Positions 15,330 through 22,408 of a stretch of DNA of 25,016 nt are shown one piece after another. The DNA is from CAZQLE01 sp964593905 (GTDB lineage Bacteria > Chloroflexota > Anaerolineae > Anaerolineales > Anaerolineaceae). A program made the translations under genes and the position numbers. The notes under the pieces are model-generated. The model had not been told where the DNA came from. It saw nothing but the letters and a program-made list of their open reading frames with translations, and searched no databases. The stretch is taken from positions 1 through 25,016 of the forward strand of contig CAZQLE010000029.1 of the NCBI GenBank assembly GCA_964593905.1, given 5' to 3'. Position 1 is the stretch's first letter; each line of letters starts with the position of its first letter.

Positions 15330-16324
15330 TCACGCTGGAGCGTGCGCTGACCTGGTTGAACGTTTTTGACGATGGGCATATGCCTGCATCTTTTCAACAA
15401 GATCTGATCAGTCTGAGCGAGATCACCCCGCTCACCGGCTATTATGCTTCAACCCGCGCTGCCTTATTGAGCGCGGCCCAAAATGCGTTTGACCCTTTAA
15501 CCTATCCCGAGCTGCTGCTCAGCCTGGCCTGCATGGAAGACCAGAACAACCAGATCACCGCCGCGCTGGAGGGCTTTAACGAGGCTTTTTTGTGGTACCA
15601 GACCAACGGACAGGACCATCGCGAGGGGGTTAGCGCGTGGATGTGCGGGCTGGAAGGGCTTCAGGCCGGGCGGTATCTGTATGCGGATGGACGGTTTGGA
15701 CAGGCGGTTGGCAAGTTTTTAACGCTGTCAAAATTCGCTGCCAATCTTAAAAGGGGCGACGTGGCCCGCTGGTATCGTGACCGGGTTGAAGAGATGCGCG
15801 TCGAAATGGTCAAAACGGTCCATGAACCCTATCACTGGCTCAACAAGTTTGAGCAAGACCCGCTCGACCCGACCACGCGGGCTTTTGTCATTCGGTTGCA
15901 TCAGGCGGTGGCCGATGGCAAAGCAGCCACCGCGGGCGCGTTTATGGAGCTGTTGTCACAAATGACGCGCGAAAAACCGGCCCTGTTGGAGCGCCCCATG
16001 GTGCAGGTGGAATCGGGGGTGGCCGCTTTTGAGCTGGGAATTGATGAGCTGGCCGAAGAGCTGCTGCGCAAGGCGGTATCGGGGTTTTCGCCGCAGACAC
16101 ACCGCAGCGCCTCGGTGCGCTGGATGCTGGGGGTGGTGCAGTTTCGTCTGGCATGGATGCGAATTAACGCGTTTGGGCAGTGGAAGGAAAGTCTGCGCAT
16201 TTTTGAGTGGCTTAAATTAAAAGCCGACCAGTCCAATCGTCAGGATGAGGTGGTCTGGTATACCCATACGATTTCGGCGATGAAAAAGGCCCTGGTTGAG
16301 ATGGCCGAAGAATACCCGGTTTAA
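15326..16324 (+). CDS. Helical repeat (TPR-like) protein of unknown function
   Basis: 332 residues, almost all helical, with no signal peptide or membrane helix. Helix pairs with TPR-like spacing are seen, for example LEGFNEAFLWYQTNGQDHREG (81-101), ADGRFGQAVGKFLTLSKFAA (120-139), ELGIDELAEELLRKAVSGFS and SLRIFEWLKLKADQSNRQDE. The small/aromatic residues fit a TPR or related alpha-solenoid rather than a coiled coil. I do not recognise the family. Being the third gene of the SPFH operon with a 4-base overlap, it may be a cytosolic adaptor joining the SPFH scaffold to another protein, with the AAA+ ATPase encoded head-on just downstream as a natural candidate. That role is inference only. Its stop is 45 bases from the stop of the convergent AAA+ gene, and no terminator is visible between them. 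Confidence 0.75.
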   Translation: MITLERALTWLNVFDDGHMPASFQQDLISLSEITPLTGYYASTRAALLSAAQNAFDPLTYPELLLSLACMEDQNNQITAALEGFNEAFLWYQTNGQDHREGVSAWMCGLEGLQAGRYLYADGRFGQAVGKFLTLSKFAANLKRGDVARWYRDRVEEMRVEMVKTVHEPYHWLNKFEQDPLDPTTRAFVIRLHQAVADGKAATAGAFMELLSQMTREKPALLERPMVQVESGVAAFELGIDELAEELLRKAVSGFSPQTHRSASVRWMLGVVQFRLAWMRINAFGQWKESLRIFEWLKLKADQSNRQDEVVWYTHTISAMKKALVEMAEEYPV

Positions 16325-16369
16325 TTTTTCATCCGGGGCACCGATGCTGCTTCTGCCGTTGGCGAGGCC

Positions 16370-18928
16370 TCACGAACTGCGGTAAATGGGCATTTGCACC
16401 GGGGTGGGCGTCTCGGGAACATCCTGTGGGGTAAAAAAGACCTGTTCCGAGTCCAGCGTCCCATGCTCATCGATCACCCGCTCAGCTAAATTCTCTTTCA
16501 TCTGATCATACAATTTTTGAACTGCTCTGGCATTTCCGAACTGCCGCGACTGAATGTGCGCTTCAACTTCCAGGTGGTCAACCGCCAGGTGAATGGCATT
16601 CTCCTGAAGCGGAATGCCATCCGCGTCGGCCAGACGGCACAGTATTGCGGATAACTCGCTGCGGTTGAAATCGGGGAAATCGATGGGCTCGCGAAAGCGC
16701 GAACGCAGCCCAGGGTTGGCGCTGATCCACTGCTCCATTTCTGCCGGATACCCGGCGACAATGACCAGCAGCCGGCCGGGATATTCTTCAATCAGCTTGA
16801 CCAGGGTATCGATGGCTTCGTACCCGAAATCGTTTTCACCACCCTGCAACAGGGCATACGCCTCATCAATAAACAAGACCCCATCCACCGCCTGAATCAC
16901 TGCGCGGCGCGTTTTCTCGGCGGTCTGGCCGACATAGCCGGCCACCAGGTCTGAGCGGGTGACGGTGAGGCAGTGATCTGTGCGCAGCAGCCCCAGCGCG
17001 TGATAGATTTTTGCCACCAGACCGGCTGCGGTGGTTTTGCCGGTGCCGGGGTTGCCCTGAAAGATCAGATGTTTATAGACCGTGTGCTTTTGGGCCGGGT
17101 TCAGCAGAATATGCTCCATTTGCAGCCGCCGCACCAGACGCGAAAAACTGCGCTTGAAAGGCCCCGCGCCGATCAGTTGGTTCACCTCTTGAAGAATTTC
17201 TTCAATGGGGGGAGGTGGACCCGGAATGAGCTGCAAATAGCCATCGGGCAAATCGCTGCGCAGTGCCGGGGCGTCGGCGCCAAGCGATTCTCGCAGACAG
17301 CGCAGCGCGCGGCGGCGTTCCACCGCGTCCACCAGGTTGCGCGCCTCGCCTGCGTTGCCAAACGAGGTGTCTTTTTTTGAGACCAGCTCTTGAAAAATTG
17401 CGTTTAACCCGCTTTGCAGATCTTCGCTCAGCGCAATGCGGCGCGCAGCAAACATCGCGGCTGTGATTTCGGTGAGCTGACCGGCCGTGTAATCGGGGAA
17501 TACGATTACATTCTCATTGGGAAAGCGCCGGGTCAACCCCGGATTGGCAGATTGAAAGAGGCGCATTTTTTCGGGATACCCCGCCGCAATGACCACCAGA
17601 CGGGTGCGGTCATTTTCCATGCGGGTCAAAAGGGTCTCGATGGCCTCCATGCCAAAGCCGCCGCGCTGCGGCTCGACAAAGGCATAGGCTTCGTCGATGA
17701 ATAGAACCCCATCCAGCGCCTGATCAATCACGGCGTTGGTTTTGAGCGCAGTTCCGCCTACGTGACCGGCAATTAGATCGGCAGCCTGAACCTCAACCAG
17801 GTGCCCGCGGCGCAGCAAGCCCAGGTCGCGATAAATTTCGCCAATCAGACGGGCTACGGTGGTTTTGCCGGTGCCGGGGTTGCCCGAAAAAATGAGATGC
17901 AGCGTGGGCTTATCAACTGTCGGAGCGGTATTACGGTTCTGAATGCGCATCTGAAGCCAGGCGTACAATTCGTCGACGCGCTGTTTCACGCCCTCCAGAC
18001 CGACAAACTGGTTGAGCCGCTCCAGCGCCGGAATTTGCGGGTCGCGATTGGCGCTTAACCAGCGATTCTTTCGCAGCGTCTCGGGGGTGATCACTTTCTG
18101 GGTGCCCAACCGGGTTAGCCAGGTGCGCGCCGTAATGGGTTCGGCAGCAAACTGCTCGGCCAGGTTGCCCGGCAGCTCTTTGCTGATGATCAGGCCATTC
18201 TTCTGGTTGGCCGCCCGAATCAGCGCCTGTATTTCGCGCGGTTCAGGGTAGCCGATGTAGGCCAGATCGGGGCCGGTGGCCTGTGTGTTGCTGCGGCGCT
18301 GAATGGCATTGCGAATTTCGGGGACCTGAATTTGTGTTGCAGATTCAACCAACTGATTGTAATCATCGGCAGAAAACACAAACAGGCAGACGTTGGGGTT
18401 GCTGGCCGGCAAGCGCAGCCATTCACCCAGCATCCCGGCCAGGGTGCGCGGATCTTCAAAATAACGCAGGGTGGTTTCTGCCTGCAAGAAAACCAGCGCG
18501 CTGGAGATGAGCGGGTCTTTCATCACCGCGTCCAGAATGCGGGTGGCGTGGGTGTCGCCCATGGCATGGTAGCCGGCCGTTTCTTCCCGCACACCCTCCA
18601 CCTGAAAGACCATCCGTTCGCGCAGGGGCCCGTTTTGAAATAATTGCATATGGTTGGGCGAATAGCCTTCGGCGCCATACCGTTTGGACTGGTGGGGCAG
18701 GGTCAGCCGTTCGGATTCGTCATCTAGAAAATAGAGCGGCCGGTGGGGAGCGATGAATAGAATGCGCTGGATATTGCGGGTTTTCAGATGTTCATGCAGC
18801 GCCTGTTCAATGTTCAATTCCTGCCCGCTGCGGTTGATCAGGCTGTCTTCGACACCGGGGCCATACAATAAACTAAATCTCCGCCCGCTGTTGGGCTGGA
18901 CCGCACGGGTAATTCGTTCGATGGACAT
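16370..18928 (-). CDS. Tandem CbxX/CfxQ-type AAA+ ATPase with an extra N-terminal domain
   Basis: 852 residues with two complete AAA+ modules of the CbbX/EccA type. Module 1 has Walker A GNPGTGKTT (349-357), Walker B VLFIDEAYA (408-416) and arginine finger NPGLTRRF (462-469). Module 2 has GNPGTGKTT (625-633), VLFIDEAYA (684-692) and NPGLRSRF (738-745). The pore loop is AGYVGQT in module 2 but AGHVGGT in module 1, so the usual aromatic is His389 there. Residues 1-300 form a third domain with alpha/beta pattern (RFSLLYGPGVED, RILFIAPHRPLYFLDD, SSALVFLQAETTL, NVCLFVFSADDYN). It looks like a P-loop fold without Walker motifs and probably lacks activity. No protease domain is present, so unfolding or remodelling is the likely role. 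ATG 18928 has CGGAGA inside the end of the coiled-coil gene, 6 bases after its stop. Confidence 0.92.
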   Translation of the reverse strand: MSIERITRAVQPNSGRRFSLLYGPGVEDSLINRSGQELNIEQALHEHLKTRNIQRILFIAPHRPLYFLDDESERLTLPHQSKRYGAEGYSPNHMQLFQNGPLRERMVFQVEGVREETAGYHAMGDTHATRILDAVMKDPLISSALVFLQAETTLRYFEDPRTLAGMLGEWLRLPASNPNVCLFVFSADDYNQLVESATQIQVPEIRNAIQRRSNTQATGPDLAYIGYPEPREIQALIRAANQKNGLIISKELPGNLAEQFAAEPITARTWLTRLGTQKVITPETLRKNRWLSANRDPQIPALERLNQFVGLEGVKQRVDELYAWLQMRIQNRNTAPTVDKPTLHLIFSGNPGTGKTTVARLIGEIYRDLGLLRRGHLVEVQAADLIAGHVGGTALKTNAVIDQALDGVLFIDEAYAFVEPQRGGFGMEAIETLLTRMENDRTRLVVIAAGYPEKMRLFQSANPGLTRRFPNENVIVFPDYTAGQLTEITAAMFAARRIALSEDLQSGLNAIFQELVSKKDTSFGNAGEARNLVDAVERRRALRCLRESLGADAPALRSDLPDGYLQLIPGPPPPIEEILQEVNQLIGAGPFKRSFSRLVRRLQMEHILLNPAQKHTVYKHLIFQGNPGTGKTTAAGLVAKIYHALGLLRTDHCLTVTRSDLVAGYVGQTAEKTRRAVIQAVDGVLFIDEAYALLQGGENDFGYEAIDTLVKLIEEYPGRLLVIVAGYPAEMEQWISANPGLRSRFREPIDFPDFNRSELSAILCRLADADGIPLQENAIHLAVDHLEVEAHIQSRQFGNARAVQKLYDQMKENLAERVIDEHGTLDSEQVFFTPQDVPETPTPVQMPIYRSS

Positions 18929-18934
18929 TGCTTA

Positions 18935-20329
18935 TCATTTCTCCGTGAGATGGGGCAGCGCAGTGGTCTCGTGCACGTGCCGGTATGGCGGCCGGGAATG
19001 TTGTGTGAGACCCGCAGCGGGGACGGCGGCAACGGATTGCACCTGCAACCCGTGATTGGATAAGATTTGTTGAATTTCATTTGCCCGTCGCTGAAGTTCA
19101 TGCTCGTTGCGGATGACGGTATCGGAGCTGATTAGATGCAATTCGTTCTGGCCCGGCAGCGCCTCAACCGGGCGGATGGATAGATGGATGCGGGAACCGT
19201 CCAGATGCACCATTTCAACCTCATAGGCCTGCCGGGGGTCTTCGCCGGCATAACCGGCCCGCTCCACCCCAAAACCCTGAATTTGCAGCGCCTGGGCGGT
19301 GATATCGGCGATGTTGACCCGCACCTGGGCATCCAACACGGCCATGCGGGCGCGCAAAACCTGATCTTTCAACTGCTCTTGCAGTGCGGGCAGGTCTTTT
19401 TCAAAGACGGCTTGCAATAAGGCTGTATCTTCTGTCTGGCAGCGTTGATAAAGCGCCTGAACCTCATTCTGCAACTGCTGCAAACCGCCCGCAGTCCAGC
19501 GATCCACCTCAACCGGACATTCCAGGGTCTCTCCCCCGGCATCGATGGCGTTTACCACACTGTTGGCTGCAATCTGTTCGTTTAACAGCCAGACCTGCTC
19601 CCAGATCCGTTGACTGTAAAAGGTCCAGCTTGCCTGGGTGCGCTCCAGGCAGAGACGGAGGCGCAGCCCGGCCATGAAGGTCTGCTGGGCTAGTGCAAGT
19701 GCGGCTTCATACAGCCCCTGATCAAAGTTTTGGCGCGCGATATTGATCTGGTGCTGCAAGTGTTCGATCTCATCCTGCGAAAGCCAGGATGCCGGGTAGG
19801 AATTGCACAGGTCGCCAAGGGTCTTTTCAGCGGTCTCGATCCAATCGGTGGCAGATTCGACAAGCTGCCCGGTGTGTTCTGCAATGGTCCATAAGCGCTC
19901 ATCTTCCTGTGCCTGCAAATCTTGAAAGCGCGTTTCAAAATTTTGTTCAACATCGGTCAGCGATTGTTGAAATGCGTCTCGATCATTTTGAAATTGCTGC
20001 TGAATATTTTGCGAAAAGTCGTATAGGGTCTCATTCAAAGTGGTCAGCACCTGGTTTTGCAACCCGTGAATGGCAGATTGCAGCTCGCCCGCATAGGTCG
20101 CGGCTGCCGGCAGGTCGTTTGCCACCAGGCGAAGAAAATGATCCTCCCGCTGATCGGCGGAATTTCTTAACTCTTCGATCACTGGCAGAGCGCGGCGGTT
20201 GATCTCGGTGACGATCTCGGGAAGGTTGACCGGGTTCACCCGTTGGCGCAGCTCATCGCCTTGCAGCCAGCGTTCGTAATCACGATTGGCAGATAGCAAT
20301 AATTTCTTATGACCGCTCATGGTTGTCAC
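18935..20329 (-). CDS. Coiled-coil protein of unknown function, partner of the AAA+ ATPase
   Basis: 464 residues. No signal peptide or membrane helix. Residues about 45-175 are predicted long helices rich in Gln/Glu/Asn with heptad-like spacing (EEL-NSADQREDHFLRLVAN, LYDFSQNIQQQFQNDRDAFQ). Residues 185-335 form a second helical block. Residues about 340-432 form a compact alpha/beta end domain (EVEMVHLDGSRIHLSIRP, LHLISSDTVIRNEHELQRRA, then a helix ending GLQVQSV). The last 30 residues are His/Pro-rich and likely disordered. I do not recognise the family. The start is GTG 20329, directly after the TGA of the radical SAM gene (TGA-GTG), or ATG 20320; neither has a good ribosome site, so re-initiation is likely. 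It may be an adaptor or substrate of the ATPase that follows. Confidence 0.8.
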   Translation of the reverse strand: MTTMSGHKKLLLSANRDYERWLQGDELRQRVNPVNLPEIVTEINRRALPVIEELRNSADQREDHFLRLVANDLPAAATYAGELQSAIHGLQNQVLTTLNETLYDFSQNIQQQFQNDRDAFQQSLTDVEQNFETRFQDLQAQEDERLWTIAEHTGQLVESATDWIETAEKTLGDLCNSYPASWLSQDEIEHLQHQINIARQNFDQGLYEAALALAQQTFMAGLRLRLCLERTQASWTFYSQRIWEQVWLLNEQIAANSVVNAIDAGGETLECPVEVDRWTAGGLQQLQNEVQALYQRCQTEDTALLQAVFEKDLPALQEQLKDQVLRARMAVLDAQVRVNIADITAQALQIQGFGVERAGYAGEDPRQAYEVEMVHLDGSRIHLSIRPVEALPGQNELHLISSDTVIRNEHELQRRANEIQQILSNHGLQVQSVAAVPAAGLTQHSRPPYRHVHETTALPHLTEK

Positions 20330-20962
20330 TCAACCCAATTCTGGCAATATATTCGCAAATGACCGGGGTGGAATACCTGTCATCCATAACTCACCTTCGG
20401 TCAGCGAAACATCAACCTGCCGCGGGGCGTTGATAAAATCAAACCCGGTCAGGCGCTCGGTCAGGTGGTGGATGCGTTGATTGGAACTGCCGCGCAGCCC
20501 GCGGTTGTCATTGCGATCTTCAAGATATGCGCCGTCAATCAACACATCGATCTGGGTTAACAGGCGCCGGGCAGCGCTCATGGCCGTGCTGCCGCGCAAG
20601 ACCTCAATGCGGAACCCGGTGTAACAGATGACATCCAATGTTTTTTCCTGTCGGATGATCTTCAAAAACTCACTCAACCCGGCGGCTTGCAGCATCGGCT
20701 CGCCACCCGAGAGGGTGATTCCGGTGAGTGCGGGGTCTTCAAGTATTTCAAAGGCGAGATCTTCCGGCGCTATGCGCTTTGCCTCCACCTGGGGAATCCA
20801 GTTGGGGGCGATGCAGCCGGAGCAGTGAAATGGGCAGCCCTGTACCCAGATGGCGGCACGGCTGCCGGGCCCCAGGGTGGTGACATTCAACTTCCAGGCT
20901 GCCAGATTTAGCAGCCGGGGTTGGGTCAGCGTATTTGACTGTACAAAGGTGCGCATGTCCAT
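20330..20962 (-). CDS. NrdG-like radical SAM activating enzyme
   Basis: A 210-residue radical SAM protein. The iron-sulfur motif is CPFHCSGC (Cys43, Cys47, Cys50; CxxxCxxC), the SAM-binding turn is SGGEP (85-89), and the tail IDVLIDGAYLEDRNDNRGLR followed by GSSNQRI matches anaerobic ribonucleotide reductase activators (NrdG). It would cleave SAM with a 4Fe-4S cluster to make a radical, in the known cases on a glycyl radical partner. No NrdD or other glycyl radical enzyme is encoded in the window; instead the next two genes encode a coiled-coil protein and a tandem AAA+ ATPase. About 45 residues beyond NrdG-like length (mostly the first 20 and last 40) may dock a different partner. ATG 20962 has a weak CAGG site. 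The substrate is unknown. Confidence 0.88.
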   Translation of the reverse strand: MDMRTFVQSNTLTQPRLLNLAAWKLNVTTLGPGSRAAIWVQGCPFHCSGCIAPNWIPQVEAKRIAPEDLAFEILEDPALTGITLSGGEPMLQAAGLSEFLKIIRQEKTLDVICYTGFRIEVLRGSTAMSAARRLLTQIDVLIDGAYLEDRNDNRGLRGSSNQRIHHLTERLTGFDFINAPRQVDVSLTEGELWMTGIPPRSFANILPELG

Positions 20963-20982
20963 TCAGACCTGTCTTTTCATGC

Positions 20983-21004
20983 ATATAGAATGTATGTTCT
21001 ATAT
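20983..21004. promoter_or_regulatory. Palindromic operator candidate at the radical SAM operon promoter
   Basis: A perfect inverted repeat ATATAGAA (20983-20990) and TTCTATAT (20997-21004) with 6 central bases (TGTATG). It covers the predicted -10 and start of transcription on the minus strand, which is where a repressor would bind. The core GAA-N6-TTC resembles, but does not match, the Gram-positive SOS box (GAAC-N4-GTTC), since one half lacks the inner base. Confidence 0.55.
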
Positions 21005-21029
21005 TACCTGAAAAACAAAAAACATTCAA
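21001..21029 (-). promoter_or_regulatory. Promoter of the radical SAM / coiled-coil / AAA+ operon
   Basis: On the minus strand: TTGAAT (21029-21024, 4 of 6), 17-base spacer, TAATAT (21006-21001, 4 of 6). The spacing is ideal, and the start codon lies about 38 bases downstream of the -10. The match is moderate, but the location and overlapping palindrome support it. Confidence 0.5.
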
Positions 21030-21049
21030 TCCCCAGTTTTGAAAATTGC

Positions 21050-21079
21050 AGGGCCATTCGCAACATTGCGAATGGCCCT
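21050..21079 (-). terminator. Perfect 14-bp inverted repeat after the export operon (possible terminator)
   Basis: AGGGCCATTCGCAA (21050-21063) and TTGCGAATGGCCCT (21066-21079) around two bases. On the minus strand it lies about 50 bases after the thioesterase stop and is followed by GCAATTTTC, only a weak T-run. A second, shorter hairpin (CTCCCG 21087-21092, CGGGAG 21102-21107) lies between. It is probably the end of the operon, though a binding site or repeat element is also possible. Confidence 0.55.
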
Positions 21080-21131
21080 GATCACCCTCCCGCGGCTGCG
21101 CCGGGAGCAAGTCATTTTTTTAGAGATAGGA

Positions 21132-21548
21132 TTACCTGAAGAGGAGTTCTGCCTGTTTGTGCAATTCGATATCGTCGGGGTTGGCGGGCGTAATTTCAAT
21201 GCCATGCGGGATCGGGCTGCCGTGCTCATCCACATGAATAAAGGTGATAAACCCCTCCACCACCTTCTTCTCACGATTGATGACACAAATATAGGCCACC
21301 AGCTTGGTGCGGCCGCTGAGTACCACCTTGCTTTCGTAGCGGACGATATCGCCGGCATGAGCGGGGGCGGTGAAGGTCATGCCGTGAATGCGCAGGCAGA
21401 CGATATTTTCGGGTTTGACCAGACTGGCGGCGGCGATAAAACCGGCTTCCACAAACCATTCTGCGCTGCGGCCGGCATATAAAGTTTTGTGGTGATTCAA
21501 ATCCTCGCTTTTAACAAGGTGATGGCTGACAAAGGTTTTGGGTTCCAC
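21132..21548 (-). CDS. Hotdog-fold acyl-CoA thioesterase
   Basis: 138 residues, one hotdog domain of the YciA/acyl-CoA hydrolase type. The signature is DLNHHKTLYAGRSAEWFVEA (residues 17-36), corresponding to the family's 'N-H-G-x-(L/I)-(F/Y)-G-G-x-L-x-x-W-x-(D/E)' helix. ITFIHVDEHGSPIPHG is the last beta strand and loop. It should hydrolyse acyl-CoA to the free acid and CoA as an oligomer in the cytosol. The start is GTG 21548, with AAAGGATAA upstream formed by the end of the ABC ATPase gene, 3 bases away. It is therefore co-translated with a membrane exporter, an unusual partner that suggests an acyl-related cargo or simple chance linkage. The chain-length preference is unknown. Confidence 0.87.
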   Translation of the reverse strand: MEPKTFVSHHLVKSEDLNHHKTLYAGRSAEWFVEAGFIAAASLVKPENIVCLRIHGMTFTAPAHAGDIVRYESKVVLSGRTKLVAYICVINREKKVVEGFITFIHVDEHGSPIPHGIEITPANPDDIELHKQAELLFR

Positions 21549-21551
21549 GGC

Positions 21552-22403
21552 TTATCCTTTCCCAGTTTGCTCTCTGGGTGAGCTGAGCAGATTGCGGACC
21601 TGCCCCATCTGTTCGGGTGCGATGCCCAGCTCGCGCAGGGTATCTTCATCACCGGCGAGGATCTTCTGCCCCAACAGGCTGTTGCGCCATTCGATCAAGT
21701 CTTCTTCCAGCGGGGTGCCGATGCGGTCTTCGCGGATAATTTTGCCATCTTGCATCACGGCGATGCGGCGGGTCTGGCGGGCAACGCCCAGATCGTGGGT
21801 GACCACAATGAAGGTGGTCTTCTGGCTGGTGTTCAAATCGCGCAGCAGCCGCATGATTTCATCACCGTTCACCGTATCCAGCGACCCGGTAGGCTCATCG
21901 GCCAACACCAGCGGCGGGTTATTGGCCAGTGCGCGGGCAATGGCCACCCGCTGCCGCTGGCCGCCCGATAGCTGACCCGGCAGGTGGTTCATCCGGTCTT
22001 CCAAAGCGACCAGATGGAGCAGCTCTTTGGCGCGTTGGCGGCGGGCGGGTGCGGGCAGCCGATTGATCATGGGAATTTCGATATTTTCCAGGGCGGTCAG
22101 GGTGGGTAGAAGATTGTGCAGTTGAAAAATAAAACCCACCGTGTGCGCCCGAAAGGTATCGATGTCTTTGATGGCTTTCAGGTTTTGGCCGTTAACAAAG
22201 ACCTCTCCGCTGGTCGGTTGATCCAGTGCGCCGAGAATATTTAGCAGCGTGCTTTTTCCGCTCCCGCTGGGGCCCATGACCGCAACGAGTTCGCCAGGGG
22301 CAACCCGTAGGTTAACTTTATTCAGGGCGTAGATGATTTCGCCATCACCATACGACCGAACCAGATCACGGGTTTCGATCATCCATTGATTGGGTTTGCT
22401 CAT
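21552..22403 (-). CDS. ABC transporter ATP-binding protein, MacB/LolD type
   Basis: 283 residues. Walker A is GPSGSGKSTLLN, the Q-loop lies in VGFIFQLHNLLPTLT, the signature is LSGGQRQRVAIARAL, Walker B is LVLADEPTG and the H-loop is VVTHD; all catalytic residues are present. The sequence type (STLLNILGALDQPTSGEV, followed by a TGSLDT D-loop) belongs to the family that drives FtsX-like permeases for export or for mechanical transduction across the membrane. About 50 C-terminal residues beyond the domain are unusual. A GTG at 22412 overlaps the adaptor stop, but ATG 22403 has GGAAGAG at a normal distance (about 8 bases), so I chose it. It works with the adaptor and the permease encoded upstream. 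Confidence 0.93.
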   Translation of the reverse strand: MSKPNQWMIETRDLVRSYGDGEIIYALNKVNLRVAPGELVAVMGPSGSGKSTLLNILGALDQPTSGEVFVNGQNLKAIKDIDTFRAHTVGFIFQLHNLLPTLTALENIEIPMINRLPAPARRQRAKELLHLVALEDRMNHLPGQLSGGQRQRVAIARALANNPPLVLADEPTGSLDTVNGDEIMRLLRDLNTSQKTTFIVVTHDLGVARQTRRIAVMQDGKIIREDRIGTPLEEDLIEWRNSLLGQKILAGDEDTLRELGIAPEQMGQVRNLLSSPREQTGKG

Positions 22404-22408
22404 TGAGC

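Noticed and set aside
16325..16369. Shared terminator between the convergent SPFH and AAA+ arms
   Set aside because: No stem of more than a few pairs and no T-run in the 45-base gap; the transcripts may overlap.
16370..18928. Rubisco activase (CbbX)
   Set aside because: It has two modules plus an extra domain, and no rubisco or Calvin-cycle gene is nearby.
12274..20962. Reading the SPFH/AAA+ cluster as an anti-phage or CRISPR-type defence island
   Set aside because: No nuclease, reverse transcriptase, toxin, repeat array or mobile-element gene is seen; a defence role would be guesswork.
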